Assembly (NCBI GenBank): GCA_003229095.1
Contig: QIHS01000490.1
Span: 1 to 9,844 of the forward strand
Source of the DNA: Woeseia sp.
GTDB lineage: Bacteria > Pseudomonadota > Gammaproteobacteria > Steroidobacterales > Woeseiaceae
DNA length: 9,844 nt
Direction: 5' to 3'
Shown one piece after another: positions 1 to 7,438 of the stretch. The translations under genes were made by a program, and so were the position numbers. Numbering within the stretch: position 1 is the first letter of the stretch; every line of letters starts with the position of its first letter. A model generated the notes under the pieces. It was given only the letters and a program-made list of their open reading frames with translations, did not search any database and was not told where the DNA came from.

Positions 1-167
1 CCTTCTGCGGTGCGGTGTGTTCGAAGCGGGATGCTGACGATCGTTTCCTGTCGTGCCGATAGCAGGAGCTCCCGTTGCTGGTCTTCTATTCGCAGCGATT
101 CGAACGCCCGCTCCAGAAAATGAAACTGGCTATCCTGACAATGGCAGTGTGCGTGATCTGCCGGCAT
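1..167 (-). CDS. Glu/Leu-type amino-acid dehydrogenase, N-terminal 55 residues (partial at left edge)
   Basis: Reading the minus strand from an ATG at 167-165 gives an open frame with no stop to the window edge. Residues 33-49 (ELLLSARQETIVSIPLR) fit the start of the Glu/Leu/Phe/Val dehydrogenase dimerisation domain, where a helix is followed by a strand of the type 'revtVsiPvR' just before the GYRVQHN-type segment, which here would lie outside the window. Family members catalyse NAD(P)-dependent oxidative deamination of glutamate or a similar amino acid in the cytoplasm. A weak AAAGGGA lies just upstream of the start. An odd N-terminal extension, HAHCHC at residues 5-10, precedes the first helix. 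The gene is divergent from the copper cluster and probably belongs to the chromosomal flank. The assignment rests on a short stretch; substrate and cofactor cannot be told. Confidence 0.6.
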   Translation of the reverse strand, partial: MPADHAHCHCQDSQFHFLERAFESLRIEDQQRELLLSARQETIVSIPLRTHRTAE

Positions 168-460
168 GTTTTTCCCTTTATGTTGCAGGCAACGTTTCTG
201 TCACCGTGGCCGCAAATCTGCGGCGGTTTTTTGCGACAGACTATTATTGCGATTGAAAACGTCATATAGGGAGTTTCCACAGCGGACTGAGAGTGATCAT
301 TACGTCTTTGCTCCCGGTCACCGGATGATTGGGTCAGGCGCCTGTTGTCGTGCTGCCGTCGATTCGTGTCAGCCGCATATCATTACGGGGAATCCCCAAT
401 AGTTCGGACGTGGCGGCGCAAACATACTCCCATCAGTTGTTAATCACACGGCGAACGAGA
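168..460. promoter_or_regulatory. divergent intergenic region with small palindromes
   Basis: This stretch of 293 bp lies between the minus-strand dehydrogenase start and the plus-strand receiver gene. The open frames crossing it are short and have no recognisable protein features. It must contain the promoter of the dehydrogenase and probably the promoter of the plus-strand operon, but I could not identify a convincing -35/-10 pair for either. Visible structures are GTTGC-AG-GCAAC at 182-193, a hairpin followed by six Ts at 209-232, and the 11-bp palindrome GGGGAATCCCC at 387-397, 63 bp before the receiver ATG. No CueR-type ACCTT/AAGGT dyad is present here, so the large operon may not be under the same regulator as cueR. 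Confidence 0.5.
209..232 (+). terminator. hairpin plus T-tract, terminator-like
   Basis: GCCGCA (209-214) and TGCGGC (219-224) form a perfect 6-bp stem with an AATC loop, followed by GG and then six Ts (227-232). The shape is that of an intrinsic terminator on the plus strand, but no plus-strand gene is seen upstream. It could equally be part of the 5' leader of the minus-strand dehydrogenase, or chance. The call is weak. Confidence 0.25.
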
Positions 461-862
461 ATGCCTCGAGCGGTAAACACGGTCTACGTTATCGATCCCG
501 ATGAGTCGGTTCATGATGCGCTCAAAACATTGTTGAGTAGCAACGGATCGAAGGTCGTGTGCTACCCGAACGCTGAGGCGTTTTTTGGCTCGGATCCGGC
601 ATTCGAGACGACTTGCGGATGTATCTTGCTGGAGGCGAATCTACCGGGGATGGGCAGCCTGGCTTTTCTCAGGCGATTGCAATGTCATGAAATCAATCTT
701 CCCGTCGTCGTTCTCACCAGCACATCCAACCGGGACATTGCCGATCAGGTGTTGAGGGCCGGGGCCGTGGAGGTGATAGAAAAACCCCTTGTCAGCGATC
801 GGCTGTTCGAGTTGTTGCGCAGCATGGTAACCGACACCAGCGAGTTTACAACCACCCCTTGA
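461..862 (+). CDS. single-domain receiver-like protein (FixJ type) with Glu at the phospho-acceptor site
   Basis: This is a 133-residue protein consisting almost entirely of a response-regulator receiver fold close to the FixJ/NarL-type receivers (YVIDPDESVHDALKTLL; PNAEAFF; PVVVLTS; GAVEVIEKPL). The acidic pair is D12/D14, the switch Thr/Ser is T86 and the conserved Lys is K108. The position that normally carries the phosphorylated Asp (LLDxxMPGM) reads LLEANLPGM, so it is Glu58 (GAG at 632-634). There is no C-terminal HTH, so DNA binding is not expected. The frame is open further upstream to 329, but the receiver fold begins just after the ATG at 461 and the preceding 44 residues are featureless. 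The Shine-Dalgarno before 461 is weak. It is the first gene of the plus-strand run, 15 bp before the porin gene. It probably acts by protein interaction or is a degenerate regulator; its target is unknown. Confidence 0.75.
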   Translation: MPRAVNTVYVIDPDESVHDALKTLLSSNGSKVVCYPNAEAFFGSDPAFETTCGCILLEANLPGMGSLAFLRRLQCHEINLPVVVLTSTSNRDIADQVLRAGAVEVIEKPLVSDRLFELLRSMVTDTSEFTTTP

Positions 863-877
863 GACAGGAACAATGAG

Positions 878-2155
878 ATGAAAAGTTCAAACCGATGGAA
901 GAATACTGTGATATCCGTGAGCGCGCTGCTGATTACAGCAACACCGGCGTTTGCACAAACAGACGCAAGTCGCATCGCGGAACTGGAAGAAAAAATGTCG
1001 CTCCTCTCCGAGCAGCTTGCGGCGTTGCAGAGCGAACTCTCCCAGGTGAAAACAGAAGGACAGACCGCGACAGCGGAGGAAATACAGTCCTTGCGAACCG
1101 AGGTCGGAGCGGCAAGACAGATTGCGTTGCAGGCAACGCAAAGACCGAATGTTATGACAAGTACTACCTCAACGACGCACCTGTCAGGGTACGCATCGGC
1201 TGACTTTATCAGTCCCGAGAACGGAAACAGTGCGTTTACCGCCAATTTTAACCCCATGTTTCACTTTCAGTGGAAAGACAAGATTCTGTGGGAGGCTGAA
1301 CTGGCGTTTGAACTCCAGGAGGACGGGGAAACCGAGGTGGAGCTCGAATATACGACGATTGATTTTTTTCTCAACGACAACATTATTTTCATCGCCGGGA
1401 AATTCTTAAGTCCGCTCGGAAATTTCCGCCAGAACCTCCACCCATCGTGGATCAACAAATTGCCCTCGGCGCCGCCGGGATTCGGTCATGACGGTGCAGC
1501 GCCGATCGCTGAAGTTGGCATGCAACTGCGTGGCGGTGTCAACGTCGGCACGAACAGCAAAATTACTTACGCAGGATACGTTGGCAACGGTCCGATACTG
1601 GAAGGTGAGGGTGGCGAAATTCACGGCATTAACGCGGGTGGCTTTGCGGGTGATGCCGACGGTCGGAAAGTGGTCGGCGGACGCATAAGTTATCTGCCAT
1701 TCCCCAGGCTTGAGATAGCTGTCTCGAGTGCTTTTGGCGATGCAGCAGTAACAGAGGACGATGGTTTTGCAGTGTCTGGAGATCCGCTGCGTAACTACAA
1801 TGTGTTTGGCTTCGACGTTACCTATCAGTGGAAGGATTTCGATTTTCGCAGCGAGTACATTTCCCAGGATGTTGCCGATTCTGCGCTGAGCATTTCACCT
1901 GAAGGAGGCAAATGGGAAACCTGGTATGCGCAGGGCGCTTATAAATTCGCAAATGCAAAATGGGAGGGCGTATTGCGCTTTACCGACTACACAACGCCCC
2001 ATCCCGATTTATCGCAGGAGCAGTGGGCAATCGGTCTTGGCTACCTGGTTTCGTCGAGTGCGATGATCAAGGCGGCGTATGAAATCAATACCGGTCTTAC
2101 GGGAGAGATATCCGATGACGACCGCTGGTTGCTTCAGGTTGCGTACGGCTACTAA
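878..2155 (+). CDS. outer-membrane beta-barrel porin with N-terminal coiled coil
   Basis: The 425-residue precursor has a clear Sec signal peptide: basic n-region, hydrophobic 11-22, and AFA|QT cleavage after residue 26. Residues 31-58 (RIAELEEKMSLLSEQLAALQ) are a heptad coiled coil, as seen in trimeric porins of the OprP/DcaP kind. From about residue 101 the sequence alternates aromatic/hydrophobic and polar residues in amphipathic strands with acidic loops. It ends in WLLQVAYGY, a typical C-terminal beta-signal with a terminal aromatic. ACAGGAA at 864-870 supports the ATG at 878. It sits 15 bp after the receiver gene and 16 bp before the cytochrome gene, so co-transcription is likely. The substrate is unknown: the fold suggests passive diffusion of a small solute or anion, and association with the copper genes is by position only. 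The exact porin family is uncertain. Confidence 0.8.
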   Translation: MKSSNRWKNTVISVSALLITATPAFAQTDASRIAELEEKMSLLSEQLAALQSELSQVKTEGQTATAEEIQSLRTEVGAARQIALQATQRPNVMTSTTSTTHLSGYASADFISPENGNSAFTANFNPMFHFQWKDKILWEAELAFELQEDGETEVELEYTTIDFFLNDNIIFIAGKFLSPLGNFRQNLHPSWINKLPSAPPGFGHDGAAPIAEVGMQLRGGVNVGTNSKITYAGYVGNGPILEGEGGEIHGINAGGFAGDADGRKVVGGRISYLPFPRLEIAVSSAFGDAAVTEDDGFAVSGDPLRNYNVFGFDVTYQWKDFDFRSEYISQDVADSALSISPEGGKWETWYAQGAYKFANAKWEGVLRFTDYTTPHPDLSQEQWAIGLGYLVSSSAMIKAAYEINTGLTGEISDDDRWLLQVAYGY

Positions 2156-2171
2156 CAAAGGAGATAGGAAA

Positions 2172-2798
2172 ATGTATAAACAAGTATTCAAGTTGGCTGC
2201 ACCCGTTTTGTTGGTGGTGTCGTTTGCCATGGGTCTGACGTTGCACCCCGCTGTCGCTGCAGACACGCCAGCCGTTGATGAAACCGATGCAGCACAATTT
2301 GCGCGTGGCGCGCGCACCTGGGCCGATACCTGTGCCAGATGTCACAACATGCGCGATCCGAAAGAATTACGCGCTGACCAGTGGCGGTCAGCCGTTGCAC
2401 ATATGCGTGTACGCAGCGGAATGACCGGGGGCGAGGCGCGCGACGTGCTGGCCTTTTTGCAGGGAGGCTCCGATGCGCAGGTGGGTTTGGCAACGCAGGG
2501 CTTAGCCGTCGCTCCGGTAATCTCCGACGACACTAATGCGGGAAAGGCGATCTATGCACAGACTTGTATCGCCTGCCATGGTGCTGATGGAAAAGGTTCG
2601 ATACCGGGCGTAACAGATTTAAATGCCGGGGATGGACCTTTGAGTAAAACGGATGAGGAACTTGTGAGAAACATAAGCGAAGGTTTTCAGAGTCCGGGTT
2701 CTTTCATAGCAATGCCGGCGAAGGGCGGCAATCCGACATTGACTGAAGAGGACATAAAAGCAGTTCTCGAGTACCTGCGCGTGGAATTCGGCGAGTAA
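2172..2798 (+). CDS. periplasmic di-haem c-type cytochrome
   Basis: The 208-residue precursor has a signal peptide (hydrophobic 8-24, AVA|AD cleavage near residue 30) and two CxxCH haem-attachment sites, CARCH at 54-58 and CIACH at 132-136. The C-terminal half is a class I cytochrome c domain: CHGADGKG after the haem site, a candidate axial Met181 in FIAMPA, and a closing helix EEDIKAVLEYLR. The N-terminal half holds the first haem with Met78 or Met84 as possible sixth ligand and ends in a helix EARDVLAFLQ. The start at 2172 is set by AAAGGAG at 2157-2163 with 8-bp spacing; the frame is open further upstream but overlaps the porin. It lies between the porin and DUF411 genes in the copper cluster. 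The role is presumably electron transfer in the periplasm; a link to Cu(I)/Cu(II) redox is inference. Confidence 0.88.
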   Translation: MYKQVFKLAAPVLLVVSFAMGLTLHPAVAADTPAVDETDAAQFARGARTWADTCARCHNMRDPKELRADQWRSAVAHMRVRSGMTGGEARDVLAFLQGGSDAQVGLATQGLAVAPVISDDTNAGKAIYAQTCIACHGADGKGSIPGVTDLNAGDGPLSKTDEELVRNISEGFQSPGSFIAMPAKGGNPTLTEEDIKAVLEYLRVEFGE

Positions 2799-2882
2799 GG
2801 CAGCCCTCCCGTTAGATGGTTGGCCAAAGGGTCGCGACAGGGTCTGGCAGCTGCAACCTGAAGACAGAGGAGATACCGAACC

Positions 2883-3407
2883 ATGAATAGCAAAAATGAA
2901 TCCGGAAGGTCCGTAAGAAAGCAAAGGAGAACACCATGGCTGCTGCTGACGACCGGTGTTGCGGCAGCGGCATTGTTTGCGCTGATCACGTGGCCAGACA
3001 GTGAGCCGACGTCGGCGGAAAATGCCGCGATTGTCGTCTACAAGACAGCCGCCTGTGGGTGCTGTAAGGAATGGGTGGTACACCTGCAGGATGCCGGTCT
3101 CTCGGTCGATGCGGTAGACGTCAGCAATATGGCCGCTATACAGGATCGTGCAGGCGTGCCCATGGAACTGAGGTCTTGCCATACGGCGATGGTGGGTGAT
3201 TACTGGGTCGAAGGGCACGTACCCGTAGACCTGGTTCAGGGGCTGATCGCAGATGGGCCTGAGGATATCCTGGGCATCGCGGTGCCCGGGATGTCTGTCG
3301 GTTCACCGGGGATGGAAGGTCCGAATGCGGTGCGATTCGACATAGTGGCCTATAGTAAAGATGGAAGTTCTGCTGTCCTCGCTACGCGCCAGGGCCTCGC
3401 CCGCTGA
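2883..3407 (+). CDS. DUF411 family metal-binding protein, membrane anchored
   Basis: The 174-residue protein has a basic N-terminus, a hydrophobic segment at about 19-37 acting as signal anchor or signal peptide, then a DUF411 domain (PF04214). The diagnostic features are all present: a strand leading to ACGCCKEW (Cys58, Cys60, Cys61), a second cysteine-histidine pair in SCHTA (Cys99-His100), the VEGHVP segment and the GIAVPGMSVGSPGME loop. Proteins of this family recur in copper/silver resistance loci and have a thioredoxin-like appearance; the Cys cluster with Cys-His is a plausible periplasmic Cu(I) site. AGAGGAG at 2866-2872 sets the start. The gene follows an 84-bp gap after the cytochrome, the largest inside the run, and precedes cusC by 19 bp. 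The biochemical function of the family is not firmly established. Confidence 0.88.
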   Translation: MNSKNESGRSVRKQRRTPWLLLTTGVAAAALFALITWPDSEPTSAENAAIVVYKTAACGCCKEWVVHLQDAGLSVDAVDVSNMAAIQDRAGVPMELRSCHTAMVGDYWVEGHVPVDLVQGLIADGPEDILGIAVPGMSVGSPGMEGPNAVRFDIVAYSKDGSSAVLATRQGLAR

Positions 3408-3426
3408 AGTATAAGGAGATTCATTC

Positions 3427-4806
3427 ATGTCTATCGATCGGGGTCCCGGGACCCGTACGAGAAAATTTGCCGCGAGGAACTGTAGTTTGACGCTTGCAGG
3501 AAAGAGTAAGCGGCTATTGCACTTTCTGGCACTCACACTGGTGTTGCCCGGGACTGTTTGGGCTGAAGAGTCTCCGCAGCAATCTGCGCCGGAGTTTCTG
3601 TTTGTCGAAGAAGCGATAAACACCGCTTTAGAGGGCAATCCCAGCCTTGCAGAAATGCAGGCGCGCTATGAGGCGTTAGCCGAGATTCCGTCTCAGCTTG
3701 GAACGTTGCCGGATCCGGTCGTCAGTCTCAATGCCATGAACTTGCCGACAGATACTTTTAACCTGGGTCAGGAAGCGATGACCCAGATGCAGGTCGGCAT
3801 TAGCCAGGCGATCCCGTTTCCCGGCAAGCTGGCCTTGCGGGAAGGCGCGAGCAAATATGACGCGCTCGCCGCCGGCTTCTCGGTCGATGAGGTTCGGCTG
3901 TTGCTGATTCGAAATGTCAGAAGCAGTTGGTGGCAACTCTATTTTCTCGACCGGTCGCTGGAAACTGTCGATAGCAACCAGGATCTGCTGCGGCAATTCA
4001 TTCAGGTAGCGCAAACTAAATATGAGGTAGGCGACGGTCTGCAGCAGGATGTGCTGTTGGCACAACTGGAGCTGTCCAAGTTGATCGATCAGAAAATCAA
4101 ATTAAAGGCGGTGCGAAGAAACCAGTCTATTCAGTTGAACGTGCTGATGGATATTCCGCCGAACGATGTACTGGTCCTTCCGCCCACAGTGTCAATGGAT
4201 ATGCCGGAGATAGTCAACGAGACGTTACTTTACGAGCGTGCGGAAGCGATCAGGCCGCTACTTAGACAAAAAGAGAGCGATATTCGCGCGGCAAAATCGC
4301 GGCTCGATCTTGCGAGAAAGGAATACTACCCTGATTTCAAACTGGGACTGACCTACGGTGATCGAAGCGGCGACAACCCGTTGCCGAGAGGGGGGAGTCG
4401 TGCCGACTTTCTGTCGGTAATGTTCAGTTTCAATCTGCCAATCTACTCTAAACGGAAACTCGACAGAGCAGTAAGCCAGCGAAGTCTCGAATTGCAAAAA
4501 CAGCGCTATTCCTTTAGGGATAAATGGGCAGTCGTACGCGCAGAAATATCGTCGGCGACCACTGACTACGATGAAGCAAAAGAACTGTTTGTGCTGTTTC
4601 AAAGCGGCATCGTTCCACAGGCCAGGCAGACGGTCGCATCGATGCTGGCAGGTTACCAGGTCAGCGAAGTCGATTTTCTTAATCTCGTGGGCAGCCAGAT
4701 AACGTTGCTGAATTATGAGGTTCAATACTGGAAAGCGCTCACGGAGGCCAACCAGGCGTTGGCGCGCCTCGATGCCGCTGTAGGGGAGAGAGTAAGCAAT
4801 GAATAA
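3427..4806 (+). CDS. cusC: TolC-family outer-membrane efflux channel of a Cus-type system
   Basis: The 459-residue protein has a signal peptide ending VWA|EE at residue 46, then the two-fold repeated TolC/OEP architecture. Visible landmarks are the first helix (FVEEAINTALEGNPSLAEMQ), the TLPDPVVSLNAMNLP strand, the QAIPFPGKLALR turn, long helices with KYEVGDGLQQDVLLAQLEL, the second repeat YYPDFKLGLTYGDRS, FNLPIYSKRKLDRAVSQR and a final helix with YQVSEVDFLNLVGSQ. It would form the trimeric exit duct for CusBA. Unlike E. coli CusC there is no lipobox, so it should not be acylated. AAGGAG at 3413-3418 supports the ATG at 3427, but the first 20 residues are unusual and a TTG at 3487 with GAGGAA before it would give a tidier 26-residue signal peptide. 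The 3' end overlaps cusB by 8 bp, suggesting translational coupling. Confidence 0.87.
   Translation: MSIDRGPGTRTRKFAARNCSLTLAGKSKRLLHFLALTLVLPGTVWAEESPQQSAPEFLFVEEAINTALEGNPSLAEMQARYEALAEIPSQLGTLPDPVVSLNAMNLPTDTFNLGQEAMTQMQVGISQAIPFPGKLALREGASKYDALAAGFSVDEVRLLLIRNVRSSWWQLYFLDRSLETVDSNQDLLRQFIQVAQTKYEVGDGLQQDVLLAQLELSKLIDQKIKLKAVRRNQSIQLNVLMDIPPNDVLVLPPTVSMDMPEIVNETLLYERAEAIRPLLRQKESDIRAAKSRLDLARKEYYPDFKLGLTYGDRSGDNPLPRGGSRADFLSVMFSFNLPIYSKRKLDRAVSQRSLELQKQRYSFRDKWAVVRAEISSATTDYDEAKELFVLFQSGIVPQARQTVASMLAGYQVSEVDFLNLVGSQITLLNYEVQYWKALTEANQALARLDAAVGERVSNE
3441..3454. repeat. 14-bp perfect palindrome just inside the cusC start
   Basis: GGGTCCCGGGACCC is self-complementary over all 14 bases. 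As RNA it can fold into a 5-bp GC-rich stem with a CCGG loop, beginning 12 bases after the cusC ATG codon. It could hinder ribosome loading at 3427, act as a protein-binding dyad, or be a chance product of the Gly-Pro-Gly codons. Confidence 0.6.
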
Positions 4807-6175
4807 GTCAACTATTATCACGGCAATCGTCATGTTGGCCATCGGCCTCGCATCCGGCTACTGGTTTGCTGCAGTCTCGGGCAACGGAGCGCCGGGGGCT
4901 TCGGACGATGTGCGCGAGCCGCTGTTTTACCGCAACCCGATGAACCCGACTGTAACCTCCCCGGTTCCCGCAAAAGACGCGATGGGGATGGACTACGTCG
5001 CGGTCTATGCCGAAGACAGCAGTGGCGCGGCAGATGTCGCTGGCACGGTCAAAGTCGACGGAGTCGTCACACAGAACATTGGTGTACGCACGGCCGTCGC
5101 CACGCGAACCGACATCACCCGCACAATTCGTGCAGTAGCGCGAGTGGACTATAACGAAGGTGGCATGGCGCGCCTGCATTCCAAGGTTGAGGGCTGGATA
5201 GAAGAGCTGCGCGTCGACAATACAGGTGAAAACGTCGACAGGGACGACATCCTGTTGAGCATTTATTCACCCAGGCTGGTATCGACGCAGCAGGAGTACT
5301 TGCTTGCACTGAACAATCTTGAGGCGCTGGAAAGTAGCCCGTTCGAGGATATCAGGCGCGGCGCGGAAGAACTTGTTGCCAGTTCGCGCGAACGACTGGC
5401 ATTGTTTGACGTGCCAGAGCATCAGATTCGCGAGCTCGAACAATCCCGTGAAATCCAGAAGAACCTGCATATTCATACGCCGGTGTCTGGCACTGTTATC
5501 AGTATTGGTGCCCGTGCGGGTCAGTATGTGAGTCCGAAAACCGAACTCTACATGATTGTAGACCTGTCGACGGTGTGGGTGTATGCCGACATCTACGAGT
5601 ACGAACTGCCCTGGGTGAAGGTGGGCGATGAAGTTGAAATGTCCCTGGCCGGTATTCCGGGCAGAACCTTCGTCGGCGAGCTTGACTATATATACCCGTA
5701 CGCTGAATCAAGAACCCGCAGCATCAAAGTCAGGCTGTCATTCGACAATCCTGAATTGCTTCTCAAACCCGAAATGTTTGCTGACGTCGTTATCCGCTCT
5801 GATAAAAGCGTTAACGCTGTCGTCATTCCGTCGGAGGCGGTGATTCGTTCAGGCAAGAGCGAGCGGGTTTTCGTCGTTCGGGCACCGGGTAAATTTGAGC
5901 CCGTCACCGTCAAGCTGGGCATTCAGTCCGCTGGCCAGGTCGCGGTGCTGGAGGGCATCGAGGATGGCGATGAAGTGGTCGTCTCCGGCCAGTTCCTGGT
6001 GGATTCGGAATCCAGTTTACGAGAAGCAACGGCGAAGATGATGGAGTTGGCAGAACCCGAGCCTGCGAGCGATACAGACATGGAAGGCATGGACATGGAA
6101 TCAGAACCCGCGAGCGACGCAGACATGGAAGGCATGGACATGGGCGATATGAGCGGGGAACGCCCGAATGATTAA
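4799..6175 (+). CDS. cusB: Cus-type periplasmic adaptor (membrane fusion protein) with metal-binding ends
   Basis: This 458-residue RND adaptor links the inner-membrane pump to the outer channel. A signal/anchor segment covers 5-25. Residues 43-70 form the short heavy-metal-binding module common in CusB proteins (FYRNPMNPTVTSPVPAKDAM, then GMDYVAVY). Next come the first barrel-sandwich half (HSKVEGWIEELRVDNTGENV), a helical hairpin (about 155-215), the second half (HTPVSGTVISIGARAGQYV), a beta-barrel (VYADIYEYELPWVKVGDEV) and the membrane-proximal domain ending LVDSESSLREA. The tail from 421 is a duplicated Met/Asp-rich segment that may bind Cu(I) or Ag(I) and could stand in for the missing CusF chaperone (inference). 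It starts inside the end of cusC (8-bp overlap) and its last 8 bp overlap the cusA start, so the three are translationally coupled. Confidence 0.92.
   Translation: MNKSTIITAIVMLAIGLASGYWFAAVSGNGAPGASDDVREPLFYRNPMNPTVTSPVPAKDAMGMDYVAVYAEDSSGAADVAGTVKVDGVVTQNIGVRTAVATRTDITRTIRAVARVDYNEGGMARLHSKVEGWIEELRVDNTGENVDRDDILLSIYSPRLVSTQQEYLLALNNLEALESSPFEDIRRGAEELVASSRERLALFDVPEHQIRELEQSREIQKNLHIHTPVSGTVISIGARAGQYVSPKTELYMIVDLSTVWVYADIYEYELPWVKVGDEVEMSLAGIPGRTFVGELDYIYPYAESRTRSIKVRLSFDNPELLLKPEMFADVVIRSDKSVNAVVIPSEAVIRSGKSERVFVVRAPGKFEPVTVKLGIQSAGQVAVLEGIEDGDEVVVSGQFLVDSESSLREATAKMMELAEPEPASDTDMEGMDMESEPASDADMEGMDMGDMSGERPND
6059..6148 (+). repeat. two tandem 45-bp units encoding Met/Asp-rich tail of CusB
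   Basis: The units 6059-6103 and 6104-6148 encode EPASDTDMEGMDMES and EPASDADMEGMDMGD. The last part of each (GACATGGAAGGCATGGACAT) is identical at the DNA level, pointing to a recent in-frame duplication. Each unit carries three methionines spaced by acidic residues; a further Met follows in GDMSG. Confidence 0.9.
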
Positions 6176-7427
6176 CGCCATCATCAACGCGTCCCTGCGG
6201 GACCGGTTTATGGTTCTGATGGTGGCCGTCATTGTCGCTTTGTTCGGTTTATATTCCTACGTAAACACGCCGCTGGATGCGATACCGGACTTGTCCGATG
6301 TGCAGGTAATTATTCTCACCGAATTTCCGGGCCAGTCTCCACAGGTTGTCGAGGACCAGGTGACCTATCCGTTGACGACGTCCATGCTGGCCGTGCCGAA
6401 AACCAAGGTTGTGCGCGGCTACTCGTTTTTCGGTCTCTCCTTTGTCTATATCATTTTTGAGGATGACACCGACATGTACTGGGCGCGATCCAGAGTGTTG
6501 GAGTCCATCAACTACATCAGTGGTCGTCTGCCGCAGGGAATTACACCGACGCTGGGACCGGATGCTACCGGTGTCGGCTGGATTTACGAGTACGCATTGG
6601 TGGATCGAACCGGCGCGCATGACCTGGCGCAATTGCGATCCTTGCAGGACTGGTACATGCGCTATCCGCTGCAGACAGTCGATGGCGTATCGGAGGTTGC
6701 CAGTGTCGGCGGGTTCGTAAAGCAATACCAGGTCGAGGTCGATCCCAATGCGCTGTTACGTTACAACATTCCGTTAAGCAAAGTCCGGCACGCTATCCAG
6801 AGATCCAATAACGACGTCGGCGGCCGATTGATTGAAATGGCTGAAACTGAATACATGGTGCGCGGCCTCGGTTATATCCAGTCGCTTGAGGATCTCAATG
6901 ACATTCCGGTCGCGGTTGATAATGACGGCACACCAGTACGCTTGCAGGACGTCGCGAACGTACAGCTAGGACCGGAATTACGGCGCGGCCTGGTCGACCT
7001 CAACGGTGAAGGTGAGGTTGTCGGTGGTGTTGTGATTATGCGTTTCGGCGAGAATGCGCTGGCGACCATCCAGGGTGTGCGGGCGAAATTAAAAGAGCTT
7101 GAGGCCGGTTTGCCTGAGGGCGTGGAGATAGTCACGGTTTACGATCGCGGTGACCTGATAGAACGGGCAGTCGACAGCCTCAACACGTCACTGATGCAGG
7201 AACTGGCCATCGTTAGCCTGGTTGTCATCCTGTTCCTGCTGCACGCGAGATCCGCTTTCGTCGCGATTATTACGTTGCCACTCGGCATCCTGATGGCCTT
7301 TATCGTGATGCGCTACCAGGGTCTCAACGCCAATATCATGTCTCTCGGTGGCATCGCCATCACTGTCGGGACGATGGTGGACGGCGCAATTGTAATGGTT
7401 GAAAACGCGCATACCCGCCTGCCCTGG

Positions 7428-7438
7428 CGAGAGAGAAG
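7428..7438 (+). other. cusA frameshift site 1, in a GA repeat
   Basis: The tract CGAGAGAGAAG marks the change from the first to the second reading frame. Upstream the frame reads ENAHTRLPWRE; downstream the continuing CusA sequence KLGRDLSNDERW is one base back. One extra GA unit (reading RE-K if removed), or one lost base (REE-K), explains it. The switch must lie between 7403 and about 7436, because the second frame has a stop at 7400-7402. Confidence 0.85.

Noticed and set aside
329..460. A longer receiver protein starting at 329.
   Set aside because: The extra 44 residues have no receiver or signal features. The receiver fold starts right after the ATG at 461.
745..1257. A 170-codon open frame on the minus strand over the receiver and porin genes.
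   Set aside because: It lies opposite genes with clear family features and has no recognisable domain; it is a shadow of the plus-strand codon pattern.
2799..2882. A possible terminator or promoter between the cytochrome and DUF411 genes.
   Set aside because: Only weak, widely spaced pairings (GGTTG with CAACC) and no T-tract or -35/-10 pair were found. It looks like a simple operon gap.
2619..3218. A 199-codon minus-strand frame across the cytochrome and DUF411 genes.
   Set aside because: It covers two well-supported plus-strand genes and shows no protein family signature.
4258..4842. A 194-codon minus-strand frame over the end of cusC and the start of cusB.
   Set aside because: It is antisense to conserved TolC-family helices and has no coherent domain of its own.
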